Shown: positions 42,584-54,464, numbered from the stretch's first letter. The stretch: DNA of 64,000 nucleotides from Harmonia axyridis (GCF_914767665.1 NC_059508.1:21426001-21490000), one strand, 5' to 3'. Notes: generated by a model from the letters alone, not told the origin. Numbers and translations are program-made.

Positions 42584-45355
42584 GGTACCGATTCATAAAG
42601 ATCCCTAGGGAGCTAGGGAGAAGGAGCCAAATTTTAGGCTCCGCCCTAATTAAAGTAGGAAGAAGGGGGATCGACGTTTCCAAATTGAAGGGTGAACTTT
42701 GAACTATTTTTCTGTGACATTAACAGAAAAATAAATAATTTCTATTTTTTATGTCTATCTCAATCTAAAATAAATCTAGCACCTATAAATATGGAAAAAA
42801 CAAATGGATAACAAAAACTAAAGCTTTAAATTATATTTTGATAGTAATTCGAGGTCACTTTTACTGTCATATAATAATTCCACCATTGCCAAATGTACAT
42901 ATAACATTGGATCTATTTTTCAATTCAATACATTTATTTCGATTTTCCATAAGAAACCATGAGTGATATATATAAACTTACTGCATTTAACATAAGCAGT
43001 AAAATGAGCTAATTATAAATTATAATAACACCAATAATCGAATTTTGAAGAGACACCCCACGTGTGCATCTTTGACATTTGTCACAGAGTATGTCGTTTA
43101 TGTCACAGCGTTGCCAAGTTTGTATCGCAATGAAAACCGCTGGGTCCAAGGCAGCGGATTTGAAGTCAATTTTTTTCGTCTAAGAACCGACAACGTTGTA
43201 GGTTGTATCAAAAGTTGCCTATCATAAAATGGTTTTTAATTTATTAGAATATGACGATTGAATCAAAATTTATGTTTAAAATGAAAAATACATCTAAATA
43301 TTAACAATTGAACAAGTTATGGTAATTTTGCATCTATATCTAAAATGCAGTAGATCATTTCTTGAATAAATTTAAGGTCCGTTGTTTCTGTGAAATTGTA
43401 ACGAATTCGCATTCTTTTCAAATATAGATTCAAATTTTTTTCTTTATTATGTTTAATCAGATGGTTTGACAGTTGCTCACCTTCAACTATTGAAGACGAC
43501 TAAATAAAAATGTTTTCAATTGATTAATGTTATAATACCTTCCTGAATTCTATTAAAAACAATATTGACCTTTGGGGAATTGTTTATCAATTGGTTCCAA
43601 TGAATATATATCTTATAATGGTGCTTCATGAAAGCCAATAAAAATTTCCAGAAGAGGAAGATGCTTTATAAACTTTAATATATATTTTTTTCATTTGGTA
43701 CACTTTTCGAATAACTTCCCTATAACATGTGGATAATTTTACTTTTGATATAACTACAAGAGAAAGGAAATTTATTATAAGTGACCTGAATTTTCACATA
43801 TTATTAAATATCTTGTAAACTTATTAATCCTGTTAATCCCACAACTATATATACAGAAGAAACAAGAGGCAATTTATGCAGCATAATAGCCATTCATATT
43901 TGTTGGAGGCTTTGACAATGAAGTTTAAGTCCAAACCAAATTTCTTTTCTTTATAACTTTTTATTTATTCTTTTTTTTTTTAAATCATAGATTATCAAAT
44001 CTATGTTGCCACAACAGTAAGATATTTCATCGCTATTTTCAAGAGCATTGGGTACACTTCATTATTTTGTCTCCACCATTTCAACGGATTATCTCCAAGT
44101 GGTATTAAAGAATTTTTCAGATATAATGGGACTTTTGTGGTATCGAATATCGATGCGGTCAATTTTTTCAATGCCATCGATGTTCACATTGATGTTATTC
44201 AATATTCATATTGATGGTGAAAACATGGACCTCCATCACGCGACATGAATGTTTGAAAAACATCGATGATGATGTCCCATCCCTAGACTGATGGAGCAGT
44301 CGTAAGCTTTAGATCTGTATTAGCTTAGATCAAGCATAAGGCATCAACATAGACACAAAAAAGCCAAGAGTAAAAAAAATAAAATTTCCTCCATTTTCAC
44401 GATGAACTCGTTCCAAAATGCCTGAAATATCAGATTGGCTCCAAATATACGAATCATGACTGCTGCCTATTGATGAAGACATGTTCATCTTTAGGTGAAA
44501 CAATGGCAACATGGGTACAATCTATTACTCCAATGCCTCCAGGAATACGTGTTGCCTCAGAAAATCTAAAAATACAATTACGCAATGAAATTGTCTAGTA
44601 TGTAAGCTAATATTTATTACCAGGCCCTTCTCTGTGATAGTTCTTGCATATTTCTAGGAAAGCGAATGCGTCGAAAACGGATTTCCCTATTAGTCAGAGC
44701 ATTTGTTATCTCTTCAATACTTCTACAAACACTACTTTGACTCATACCACAGAAAAAATTTGAGCCTAAAATTGTCTGATAGCTTCCTTGGGCATAAAAT
44801 AGAAGGATCACCAAAACAAATTTTAAACATAACACATTCTGCAATCAGATTTTCGGTAAAACATCTTCAATTCGTACTCACCTTTGTTTTCAATTCTAAT
44901 CTGCACCTCCTCCTAACCCGTACAAATGGTGTTATCTCTTCTAGAAGTGATAAGAAACACACCTTATTTAGACGGAAATGTTTTTTAAAAGCTGCTTCCG
45001 ACAACGCGTTCAATAGATTTATTGTTAAGTATCTTAAACGAGGAATATTCTCAATTTCTTCTTCCTCGTCCTCTGCTAATTCTGCCATCAATCTTATTGC
45101 AAAAAACATTATAATGTTTTTTTTATTTAATACTGAATAATAAATACTACTTTTGAGTGTGTACAACGTTGCTAGCAAAATGGCTACCTCTTTATTTACA
45201 ACTGTATTGGCAGAAAAGAATTGTCCCTTTGTCGCACAATTTTATGAATTCGATGAGCTGAATTTGAGGGGGGATAGGAATCATGGGCAATGAAGAAAAA
45301 TTTGAGCAAAGTGGGCGTGGCTCCTTCTCCCTAGGGATCTTTATGAATCGGTACC
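42584..45355 (-). mobile_element. PIF/Harbinger DNA transposon, 2.77 kb
   Basis: Inverted ends GGTACCGATTCATAAAGATC and its reverse complement, flanked by CAG on both sides (42,581-42,583 and 45,356-45,358). Repeat E at 51,730 shows the empty site with a single copy. A 3-bp CWG-type duplication and the encoded HARBI1-like nuclease fix the superfamily. The left 1.7 kb has no recognisable Myb/SANT partner gene. Confidence 0.9.
44380..45109 (-). pseudogene. HARBI1-like transposase of the Harbinger element, deleted
   Basis: From the ATG at 45,109 the minus strand encodes AELAEDEEEEIENIPRLRY, LSEAAFKKHFRLNKVCFLSL and RRRCRLELKTK. A canonical 5' splice site (AAG-GTGAGT) and a TTGCAG acceptor then remove about 46 bp in phase 0 to join VLCLKFVLVILLFYAQGSYQ, SNFFCGMSQSSVCRSIEEIT, and a next part RIPGGIGVIDCTHVAIVSPK with the first catalytic Asp. 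About 25-30 codons before SHDSYIWSQSDISGILERVH are missing and the frame ends early. These are the Harbinger nuclease motifs in order; the copy is inactive. Confidence 0.85.
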
Positions 45356-45747
45356 CAGGTGGACTAGTTGTCCTCTATGACTGTTTGTCTATAGGCCGCT
45401 AGAAGGACTCATCGTCCTTCATACGCTAGTTCGTCTATTCACCGCTAGATGAACCAATTGTCCTCTATAATCTAGTTCATCTAGCTGCCGCTAGATGGGT
45501 TTATCGATTTGTTGTAGGCATGTTTAAATGAGTTACACAGGGTGAACTCTAACACCCCCTCCCATGCCGACAAGGTAAAAGAGAGAAAATTCATTAAAAT
45601 CGTTTTTTTTTCTTTTTAATCCGAATTTTCGCTTCAGAATACTATTTCGCTGCAAATCGAGTTAGTTCTTTATTTGAAAAGACAAAAACCTTATAAGTTT
45701 CAGCTATAATAAAGTACAGTTTCATTTTGTTCTTAATAATTAATAAT

Positions 45748-45840
45748 TCTAGAAACATAGTTTCAGATCGCTTCGAACAATCAATCAAGTGGTATCTTTC
45801 GAGTTATATTTTCAGATCTTTCCGACCAATCAAACAAACA
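45748..45840. repeat. Two diverged units of the 50-bp satellite
   Basis: GAAACATAGTTTCAGATCGC and the following CGAACAATCAATCAAGTGG resemble the satellite consensus, followed by a second weaker unit to CCGACCAATCAAACAA. They are separated from the main array by the non-LTR insertion, which therefore landed inside the array's edge. Confidence 0.7.
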
Positions 45841-46685
45841 ACAACAAACTAAAAATCAATCTACAAAAAAAAACGAGAGTGTTTTTTTTCCGGTCATACA
45901 GATCAAAAATTGTTTTCCCGAAGTTTGTTGGTGATGTCGATAACCAGATACCGGTGAGGGATTCAGTGAGTTTCCTTGGTATTACTTTAGACAAGAGTCT
46001 GAGATGGGACATACATATTGATCAGCTTAGAAAAAGGCTGAATTCAGTCTCTTTTAATGCTGAGAGATCAGGTTAACTTTCATGTCCTGAAAGTTCTATA
46101 TTTTGCTAATTACCAATCTTTACTTTCTTACGGTATAATTTTCTGGGGATGCTCCATCCACTCTGATAACCTTTTCATTTGCCAAAAATGGACATTTAGA
46201 TCTATGCTAAGACTCAACTATAGGCAGTCTTGTCGTGGACTATTTAGAAAACATAATTTTCTCACTTTCTATGGACTATATATATACAAAATACTTACAT
46301 TTTTCCATAAAAATCAAAATTATTTTGTAGAATTCAAAAATGTTAATAATACAAGGCAAAGTGTTCCGTACTTTTTCCCTATTCATTCTTCTACTTTACG
46401 TGAAAGGGGTACAGAATACATGGCAATCAAGTTATTTAATGTATTACCGAAACATCTACAGGTCATTTCTAATCACGGGACCTTTAAGAGAATAATTCAC
46501 AGGCTAATTGTGCAGTGTGAACCTTACTCAGTCGAGGAGTTCAGGGTTTATTGTTCTAAATAAGTCTTCTCATTATTATTATATTCTTTTTTCTTGTGAC
46601 TTGTTTCATTTTTATTTGTGTAATATTTCAATATTTTGTACGAATAATCATTGAAATTAATAAACTTATTATTATTATTATTAAT
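45841..46685 (+). pseudogene. 5'-truncated non-LTR retrotransposon inserted in the satellite edge
   Basis: Plus-strand frames give VSFLGITLDKSLRWDIHIDQ, then after a frameshift near 46,060 VNFHVLKVLYFANYQSLLSY, QSCRGLFRKHNFLTFYGLYI and YMAIKLFNVLPKHLQV, ending VQCEPYSVEEFRVYCSK with a stop at 46,561. This is the C-terminal part of a Jockey/CR1-group reverse transcriptase, clearly related to 32,515-33,330. The 3' end is an (ATT)n tail at 46,665-46,683 that touches the first satellite unit. Confidence 0.85.
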
Positions 46686-47835
46686 GGTAAGTTTCTCGAA
46701 ACAGAGTTTCAGATAGCTCGAATAGTCAATCAAGTGGTAGCTTTCTCGAAACAGAGTTTCAGATAGCTCGAATAGTCAATCAAGTGGCAGCTTTCTCGAA
46801 ACAGAGTTTCAGATAGCTCGAATAGTCAATCAAGTGGTAGCTTTCTCGGAACAGAGTTTCAGATAGCTCGAATAGTCAATCAAGTGGTAGCTTTCTCGAA
46901 ACAGAGTTTCAGATAGCTCGAATAGTCAATCAAGTGTTAGCTTTCTCGAAACAGAGTTTCAGATAGCTCGAATAGTCAATCAAGTGGTAGCTTTCTCGAA
47001 ACAGAGTTTCAGATAGCTCGAATAGTCAATCAAGTGGTAGCTTTCTCGAAACAGAGTTTCAGATAGCTCGAATAGTCAATCAAGTGGTAGCTTTCTCGAA
47101 ACAGAGTTTCAGATAGCTCGAATAATCAATCAAGTGGTAGCTTTCTCGAAACAGAGTTTCAGATAGCTCGAATAGTCAATCAAGTGGTAGCTTTCTCGAA
47201 ACAGAGTTTCAGATAGCTCGAATAGTCAATCAAGTGGTAGCTTTCTCGAAACAGAGTTTGAGATAGCTCGAATAGTCAATCAAGTGGTAGCTTTTTCGAA
47301 ACAGAGTTTCAGATAGCTCGAATAGTCAATCAAGTGGTAGCTTTCTCGAAACAGAGTTTCAGATAGCTCGAATAGTCAATCAAGTGGTAGCTTTCTCGAA
47401 ACAGAGTTTCAGATAGCTCGAATAGTCAATTAAATGGTAGCTTTCTCGAAACAGAGTTTCAGATAACTCGAATAGTCAATCAAGTGGTAGCTTTCTCGAA
47501 ACAGAGTTTCAGATAGCTCGAATAGTCAATCAAGTGGTAGCTTTCTCGAAACAGAGTTTCAGATAGCTCGAATAGTCAATCAAGTGGTAGCTTTCTCGAA
47601 ACAGAGTTTCAGATAGCTCGAATAGTTAATCAAGTGGTAGCTTTCTCGAAACAGAGTTTCAGATAGCTCGAATAGTCAATCAAGTGGTAGCTTTCTCGAA
47701 ACAGAGTTTCAGATAGCTCGAATAGTCAATCAAGTGGTAGCTTTCTCGAAACAGAGTTTCAGATAGCTCGAATAGTCAATCAAGTGGTAGCTTTCTCGAA
47801 ACAGAGTTTCAGATAGCTTCGAATACACAAACAAG
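46686..47835. repeat. 50-bp tandem satellite, about 23 units
   Basis: The unit GGTAGCTTTCTCGAAACAGA-GTTTCAGATAGCTCGAATAG-TCAATCAAGT repeats in exact 50-bp register across 1150 bp. Units differ by only occasional single substitutions (for example GTTAG for GGTAG at 46,996 and AATAATC for AATAGTC at 47,121). The last unit carries several changes and a one-base insertion. Homogeneity indicates recent amplification. It contains no long ORF. Confidence 0.97.
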
Positions 47836-47999
47836 TGGTAGATTTCTCTGAAAAGACAACTTATAATTATTATCCTTTTTATCAATAAACTCACCTACTT
47901 ACTCATAAGTTTCAGCCCTAATTAAAAAACAGTTTCATATTGCATCCAATAATATCTAAAATAGTTATGTTAACATTATTGATTTGAGGTCAGAGAATA

Positions 48000-49746
48000 A
48001 AGATTATTATTATATAAGGGTAATTTTGGGCAATTAAGTACAACAACATAAACAGTGCTTTAATGAAGTAAGTAAATTGCTCTTGTTAAAAGGGGTTTTG
48101 TTGTACAAATAAGTTGCCCATTGAGTAGCTAGGCCCCAAAAAGATAGTGAAAATCCTGAACTTACAAGTAAAGCTCGAATGCGTTCTTCTAAAGTACGAA
48201 TCAATCTTTCAATTGTACCATTATGTTCTGAGTATATGGTTCAGCTATTTGTAATTTAATATTGTACTTATCAAGTATTAATGTAGTTACATTGCTTGTG
48301 AATTCTATTCCATTGTGACATCTTATAAGTTTAAATGAATATTTCTCAGAAAACATTGATTTTAAAGTTCTTAAACTTTGCTCTAAACACTCAGGTACTT
48401 GTATTTTGGATTTTAATACAAAAGTTTGCAAAAAGCAAGTATAATTATCAAGAAAGGTTAGAATATATTTTTTCTTGTTAACAAATGTGGCTGGTGTGAT
48501 TGGACCAATTAAATCTGTGTGAATTATTTCACATGATCTATTTGACCCATTTCTGGCTTTGTTTATCGTTTTCCTAGTTAATTTCGATAGAGAGCATGTG
48601 GAGGATTTTTCCAATGCTTTTTTTTTTTGTAAATAAATTCAGTCATACCTGTTGACACATTCCGTAATTTATTCAAGTACGTAGAGGAAATGTGAGCACA
48701 CCTTTCATGCCACAATTCCCCCTCCGATTCTAATAATTCTACTGTTCGAGTCACTATCATACATTATAAATCCTTCTCATACTCACTTTCTTTACATTGT
48801 TTTTTTTTTGTGTCCAAACCTATAACCTATAGCAGAATTACTCTGGATAGGGACATACATTTTGAGTGTGGAAGTAGGTACCACACTTCTCACCTTGGTT
48901 TTTTTTCCAATTCTATAGGTATCCATTCTTCTATTTCTTCTTTGGAGTATAAATCAGTCATGCTTATTCTTTTCTTGAAATCAATATTTCTTCTTTGGTT
49001 CTGATTTTCATTATGCTTCATTTCCTTCATTGGGGTTGTGTGTTTACTTCTCTTCCATGTTTAACTTTCTTCACTCTCATTTTTCCTTTTTCGGATGCGA
49101 GTATTGAAGTTTCTCAGGTGTTCTGGCAAGCTTCTCATCATATTATAATAATTAGAATATAGATTTCCAGATTCATATCAATTCTCAATTTTAATTTTGC
49201 CAAGAATCTAGCAATCAATAGATCTTCAAATACTGTTCCCAGTTTTCTGTATTCTTCGATACTGTTTTGAAATTCTGTCACGAATTTTATAGGACAGTCA
49301 TAATCACGAAAATGCAACTTATTATAGTTTTCTTTAATAACAATAAATTCTTGATGTTTTTGACCAGAAAACATTTCTAGGATCTGCTTATATTTACTAT
49401 TAGCAGATTTTACTTTTCAACAGACTTTTTGCAATCCCCTTAGATAGTGTTGATATTAAATATTGCATTGCTTGAGCATCATGAAGAACTCTATTACCAA
49501 AAGGCATATTGTGAGACAAACTTCCATATTCTTCAGTTAGGAAATCTAGTAGATTCAATGAACGAAGTCCCAGTTAAAGTCAAACCCTTCATTGGCAAGA
49601 GTTTCATTTACTTGCTGTTTTATTAAAGTAGCCAAATCTGTATTATTCACTGCCTCTTCTTGGTGTGGAGATGTAACCATCCAATCAAGGTCTTCAATTT
49701 GAGCTTCTGTATTGATGGGAACGTCATATTCTTGGTTGTTATCCAT
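48000..49746 (-). pseudogene. Copia element 3 remnant (Gag and integrase), minus strand
   Basis: Gag pieces at the right: MDNNQEYDVPINTEAQIEDL from 49,746, MQYLISTLSKGIAKS near 49,440, and FSGQKHQEFIVIKENYNKLH with FEDLLIARFLAKL near 49,370. The GAG-pre-integrase finger reads ELWHERCAHISSTYLNKLRN near 48,700, and the integrase has IHTDLIGPITPATFVNKKKY near 48,520 and LIRCHNGIEFTSNV, with C-H in place of the usual T-D before NG. Multiple frameshifts and an early end at about 48,200. It probably belongs to the same family as the tandem RT fragments at 10.8-15.2 kb, because the two carry complementary parts of pol. Confidence 0.75.
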
Positions 49747-49835
49747 TTTATTATATGGAATTTATTTCAATTATTTCACAATGATAACGACAAAAATACT
49801 GTTGTCAAAAATTAAGAGTTATTCGCTCTGCTACC

Positions 49836-50290
49836 AACTTACAGTCCATTCAGGAATTATTGACATCCCGGGTGGCTTTGGAAAATCGAAATTAAGTTGG
49901 TACTGGCTCATTCAGTAACATTTTGAATTGCAGATTTCGGGTTGGCATTGGAAATGTCATTGACTGGAGGTTAGATTTCAGTTTGTTTGTGTTATTGGTT
50001 TTGATCGAAGAAATTTTGAAACTTAAAAGTTGTTTCAATTTCAAACACACATTGATTAGTTTATTTCTTATTTGAGTATTTCTCACAGTACTGTTTGAAA
50101 AAAGAAGAAGGCAAGTCATCACAACCTGGATTATTAGTGGAAGAAAACCTGTGCAATACGATTTCACCTTCAAAGAATCATTGAATGATTTGATTCTTAC
50201 CAAAAGCCGAGCCAAAAGCAATCAATATATCAGCCTGGATGAAATTTGAACAAAAAGCATCTGGATTTTAATCAATCAAAGACAACTTTA
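49836..50290. repeat. Dispersed repeat Q, copy 2
   Basis: Reverse complement of 22,150-22,572, from TACAGTCCATTCAGGAATTA through TGACATCCCGGGTGGC to AATCCAGATGC. It abuts the Copia 3 Gag start on the left. The minus-strand frame 49,892-50,221 is open for 109 codons and shares its C-terminal half with the frame in copy 1. Confidence 0.8.
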
Positions 50291-50299
50291 CATAAACTT

Positions 50300-51729
50300 A
50301 ATTGGTTACAAGTTCAAAACAGTTAATAAAAGGAAAATTCTTATTGATAAACAGAAAAATATAATAAGTTGAGTACGATTTTATGGTGAATACAGAGAAT
50401 ATTTGCGACAAATGTTATCTGGAGGAAAACTTGGTTATTTGAAAATGCCAGCATTATTCAACAGTGGACTCTAGAAAGAAAACAAAATGTTTTTCAAGTA
50501 TATTCAAGGGTAAAAGTAGAAGGAGCACTATTTTGAATGCTGGATATTTGGATTTTTACCTGGATGTTTTGTTTTGACAGTGGTGATCATGAGGATTATA
50601 TAAATCTATGAAGAGAGAATTATTTTATAATTGGGTTGCTAAACAGAGTATTGGCATTGCATCTATACTTTATTCATATTCTATATTGAAATTAAGTATT
50701 GTTATACTTGTTTTTTGTTTTTCAAATGAGTAATCCAAAAATCTAATAAATTCCAATTGCTTTATAGAATTTTCACTGAGTATTTAATCGAAAAATATAT
50801 TCAGCAGAGTAACTTCAAGAATTTCTTCACCTCTTACCCCCTTGAAGATAATAATAGAATGCAATAAAATTTTAAAATTCACAAATTAAAAATAATTTCA
50901 TGCAAAAATGCTTTTAGTGAGTGAGTTGAAGCTATTATTGGCAAAATAATTTATGTAATTCAATAGAAACTAGTATAAAAGCATTTCAATAAAAAACAGA
51001 AAACTCAAGTACAGATAGTACCTATATTTTTCATACAAGTTTAATCAATCATTCATGTCATTAACAGTTTCAATAAATAGTGACTTTAGAAAGTAATTCA
51101 CACATCGGCTGATAAATTGGTTCCAATTTTGAAAGTTAGAGTACAACTGTGATGTCAAAATTTTCATATACTAAATGGATTCTTTGAATTTTATTTCTGT
51201 CTTATTATGATATGGCTCTTCCATTCACTAAGATACACTATTTAAATTTATCAACCAGTTTTTTCTGTTTTCTTCACTAGTTTAGACACCACAGTTAAAA
51301 TGATCCATAAGAGTTATTTGCAAGCAGGTTGGTATCCAGTGTCCATCAGTAATGCAACTATTTTTGAAGAGCCTTTGGTGAAAAGGAATATGCATATTTT
51401 AATGATCTTCAATGGGATCTTTCATAAGCGACTCTTAAATGAATAGATATCTCTTCATTGGATTTCCTTGAAATGAGATAGCATTTCACTATATTTTTAC
51501 GTTATATAATCTGAATTTCAATTTATGAAATCATGACTGTATGCGTCCCTTCGTAATAATCGTAATTTCGAAAATTCAGGATCTTTCCGATACAAAAATT
51601 ATGAAAATAATTTAAACTGGTCATTTCTATGATGAACCATAGCAATTTTTAGTGATATTTTTGTAACTAGAAATAAAGCCGCGACTAGACGTTCATGGCC
51701 TACTTCGATGTCAATAATTCCTGAATGGA
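50300..51729. other. AT-rich stretch; faint Copia-family similarity, no gene
   Basis: About 51,030-51,210 resembles 11,670-11,780 and 21,110-21,240 (TTTCAATAAATAGT, TTTGAATTTTATTTCTGT), so it is probably non-coding debris of the fossil Copia family. The last 60 bp (AAGCCGCGACTAGACGTTCA, then GATGTCAATAATTCCTGAAT) carry the motif also found at the ends of repeat Q. Confidence 0.5.
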
Positions 51730-52083
51730 TGTAGATATCTCGTATTCAACACCATTAACTATACTTTCTTCTTAACCAGATTTATCGAAAAACACGTGAG
51801 TTACATCCACCACTTTCAGTCATCGAATGAAACATGGAAATTTCACGTAATACGTAATGGTCATTAACCGTTCCTTTACCACCAGGTGGACTAGTTGTCC
51901 TCTATGACTGTTTGTCTATAGGCCGCTAGAAGGACTCATCGTCCTTCATACGCTAGTTCGTCTATTCACCGCTAGATGAACCAATTGTCCTCTATAATCT
52001 AGTTCATCTAGCTGCCGCTAGATGGACTTATCGATTTGTTGTAGGCATGTTTAAAAAAGAGTTACACAGGGTGAACTCTAACA
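51730..52083. repeat. LTR-like repeat E, copy 2 (uninterrupted, 354 bp)
   Basis: Read in reverse it starts TGTTAGAGTTCACCCTG and ends GATATCTACA. It contains three CCGCTAGA-type subrepeats (51,921, 51,969, 52,013). The other copy is split by the Harbinger element at 42,584-45,355. Confidence 0.8.
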
Positions 52084-52540
52084 GAAATGATTTATTTTAA
52101 AAATATGCTTTACACATTGTGTAGCATGAAAGTTTAAATTTTTCAATTAGAAAGATATTTTTCCAAGCCTTAATTATGCTGTAATAAGACCATCCAGAAT
52201 AAGAAAAGTTCCGAATCATACATGTCTGAAGTTATACATGTTATAACTTCCAGTCTATTGAAAAATTTGAGTCCAGTTGTTATTAGTAAGACAGTAAAAG
52301 ATTTGCTATTGGATCATTCAATATACAGGTTGAGTGATTTATTTAGGAATCATTTTTGTAAATATTATTTGATAATTTGTAACTACAAACATATTTATGT
52401 TTTCATTACAATGACTATTAATACTACTCATTTATAGTTTAAGATTTTTTGATTGACAACTTGACAAGCCATGTAAACTTTTGATGGCGTATGTTTTTAT
52501 GAATTTCTTGTGTGCAAATAAATTATTATTATTATCAAAT
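52084..52540 (+). repeat. Probable 3' end of a non-LTR element
   Basis: A segment ending TTGTGTGCAAATAAATTATT followed by (ATT)n at 52,524-52,538, like the tails at 46,665 and 32,515. A 71-codon ORF at 52,222-52,437 has no recognisable feature and I do not call it a gene. Confidence 0.4.
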
Positions 52541-53560
52541 ACTGCATTGATTTTACATATAACTTATTTATCCTATGGCAGTAAGTTATCCCATTACACA
52601 TTCCCTTGGCACCATAGTCCATTAAATTACTGATGAAAATAAAAAGATATCATCTTCCAAATCACTTGGATCAATTTGACAAGAAAATTCCTTTTTTCCT
52701 TCTTAAACTTCCATTGCAACATTTTTGTCTTCATAAAACGAATGGAGATTTTAGAAGTGATTCCTCCTTGAAATATACTTTCTACTAGATTAGACCATTT
52801 TTCTTTTATATCTTTTCATTTTTGTAGAGGAATTAGGTATCCGTTTTTTTATACTTCTGAAATAAGTAGAATGAGATTAGATAAACGCAACATAATTTAA
52901 ACTAACCTCTACAAATCTTTGGGTTAAATGAAGTTCTCTCATGATCATTTTTTCTCACGTTTCACACAAAATGAGCACTGCATATTTTATGGAATACTTC
53001 AGGTTGCCATTTCTCTCAAAATATGATTAGCACTACAATAAGTTTTGGATGAGAGACATTTGCTATCATTTCTCAAATATTCTTATCAAACTCTTCTCAC
53101 ACTAATAATCCATATCACCATATTTTTCCTTCTTTCTCGAGCTACTTTTTCTTATTGTAATATGAATTGTGGCAACCAACTACATAGCAATGAATTTGTG
53201 AATTTCTTGCAGTAAATAATTGATAATATTAAAGTCCATACTTCCAGAATTTTTCCGTATTTTTCAATATTGAAAACAAAATCAACTCAAAACTTCTAAG
53301 TATAGTTAAAAAAAGCATAAATTTCTAACGCCTCTTCAGCAGGCAAGACAGTAAAAGTGTATATTATATATTATGAATATTGATTATGTTTTACTAGGTA
53401 ATGATTTCATTTCATTTAGCCACGAAGGGCGCCACATGCGTATATCAAAGAACTGACATAACAGCTGAAGCTCAGGATGCTCTGTACCGTTCGTTTATTG
53501 CAGTTAAATCTTGATTATCTGTAAAATCTGTGGTCACGTGACTAAAATATCCGTCCGCTC
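52541..53560. other. AT-rich stretch without a gene
   Basis: No ORF, RNA gene or repeat pair could be supported. Confidence 0.4.
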
Positions 53561-53564
53561 TCGG

Positions 53565-53640
53565 AAGCTATTAATAGAGAGTTATTGCAACGCACAAATA
53601 AGCGATCTTTTATTACAGGATCTCTTATTTTGACATGTAC
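53565..53640. repeat. Inverted repeat partner of 57,085-57,150
   Basis: AATAGAGAGTTATTGCAACG through CGATCTTTTATTA-CAGGATC is repeated in inverted orientation at 57,085-57,150. The pair brackets a 3.5-kb interval that includes the repeat R copy, a DDE transposase relic and THAP copy 1, so it may mark the ends of a larger element or a foldback. Confidence 0.65.
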
Positions 53641-53765
53641 TCATGCGCATTGAGTCAGATATTAAGGATTGTTCAAATCTAAATACAGGCCTCCCTTACT
53701 TTATTTAAATACAGGCGACCAACTTTTATTTAAGGATCTCTTATTTTGACAGATATCTGTTTATG

Positions 53766-54140
53766 CCGAATATTTACCGTAGTTATTCAGCAAGAACTAA
53801 CCTATAAATATTTGTAGCTGTTTAGGTAAACAAAGTAATGAAGTGAACTTTTTGAGAAATTGGCATTTTATTTCTTGATTTTGGGCATCTGTGGAAATTA
53901 TATTCGAGAAAAAAAATGTGCTCTCAATAACGAATTTTTCAAGAACTTATACGATTCTCAACGAAACATATTTAATTTGAACCTACATACTAAAAGAATT
54001 AAAAATAATACTGATAAATCCTGAATTTTATTAGAAATAAGAATTTTCCTATATGTGTAATGTAGTATTGTTAAAGCACAGTATAAGGAATTCCTTATAC
54101 TATGGTTAAAGAATGCTACTGCATACTGAATATTATTTTT
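53766..54140. repeat. Dispersed repeat R, copy 2 (without the TIR element)
   Basis: Matches 3,525-3,800 and 6,749-6,800 in line, and thereby preserves the empty site of the 2.95-kb TIR element at 54,051-54,065. It carries its own 29-bp insertion at 54,076. Confidence 0.8.
54076..54104. mobile_element. 29-bp palindromic insertion with 6-bp duplication (TIR-only)
   Basis: The block with AGTATAAGGAATTCCTTATACT is absent from the other copy of repeat R and is flanked by GTTAAA on both sides (54,070-54,075 and 54,105-54,110). It looks like two short terminal repeats with no interior. Confidence 0.65.
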
Positions 54141-54464
54141 TTTATATTGAATATAAATAATTCATTCTGTAATATGGACACACCAATGGGATTGTTGTGA
54201 AAGAAAAATAATAAACTTGTTACCTAAGTACTTTTTCATATATTGAATCAACATAGCATAAAAAAAGCAAATCACAATGCAAAACCAAATTAATTATCAG
54301 TAATGTTATTATAAAATTATACGTTACGTACACTTTTTTCAAAATTATTGTAGGAAAAAGTACAAAAATACATAACATAATTCTGTTAAACAAAATAATC
54401 TTCCAATACTGGTCGTTTCACATAAAAAGAAATACTTGATTGACTTCCATTCAAACTTGATGAT

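Noticed and set aside
43045..43227. 60-codon ORF as the Myb-like partner protein of the Harbinger element
   Set aside because: It is too short and shows no tryptophan-spaced SANT/Myb pattern.
44703..45140. 145-codon plus-strand ORF
   Set aside because: Antisense to the HARBI1-like transposase, which has recognisable motifs and splice sites on the minus strand.
46686..47835. CRISPR-like array
   Set aside because: The 50-bp units are contiguous with no unique spacers, and the context is eukaryotic transposon DNA.
51730..52083. Repeat E called definitely as a solo LTR
   Set aside because: The TG...CA ends fit, but I could not find matching target duplications at either copy, so only LTR-like is stated.
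52222..52437. 71-codon ORF as a gene
   Set aside because: No motif, AT-driven composition, and it sits directly before an (ATT)n retroposon tail.
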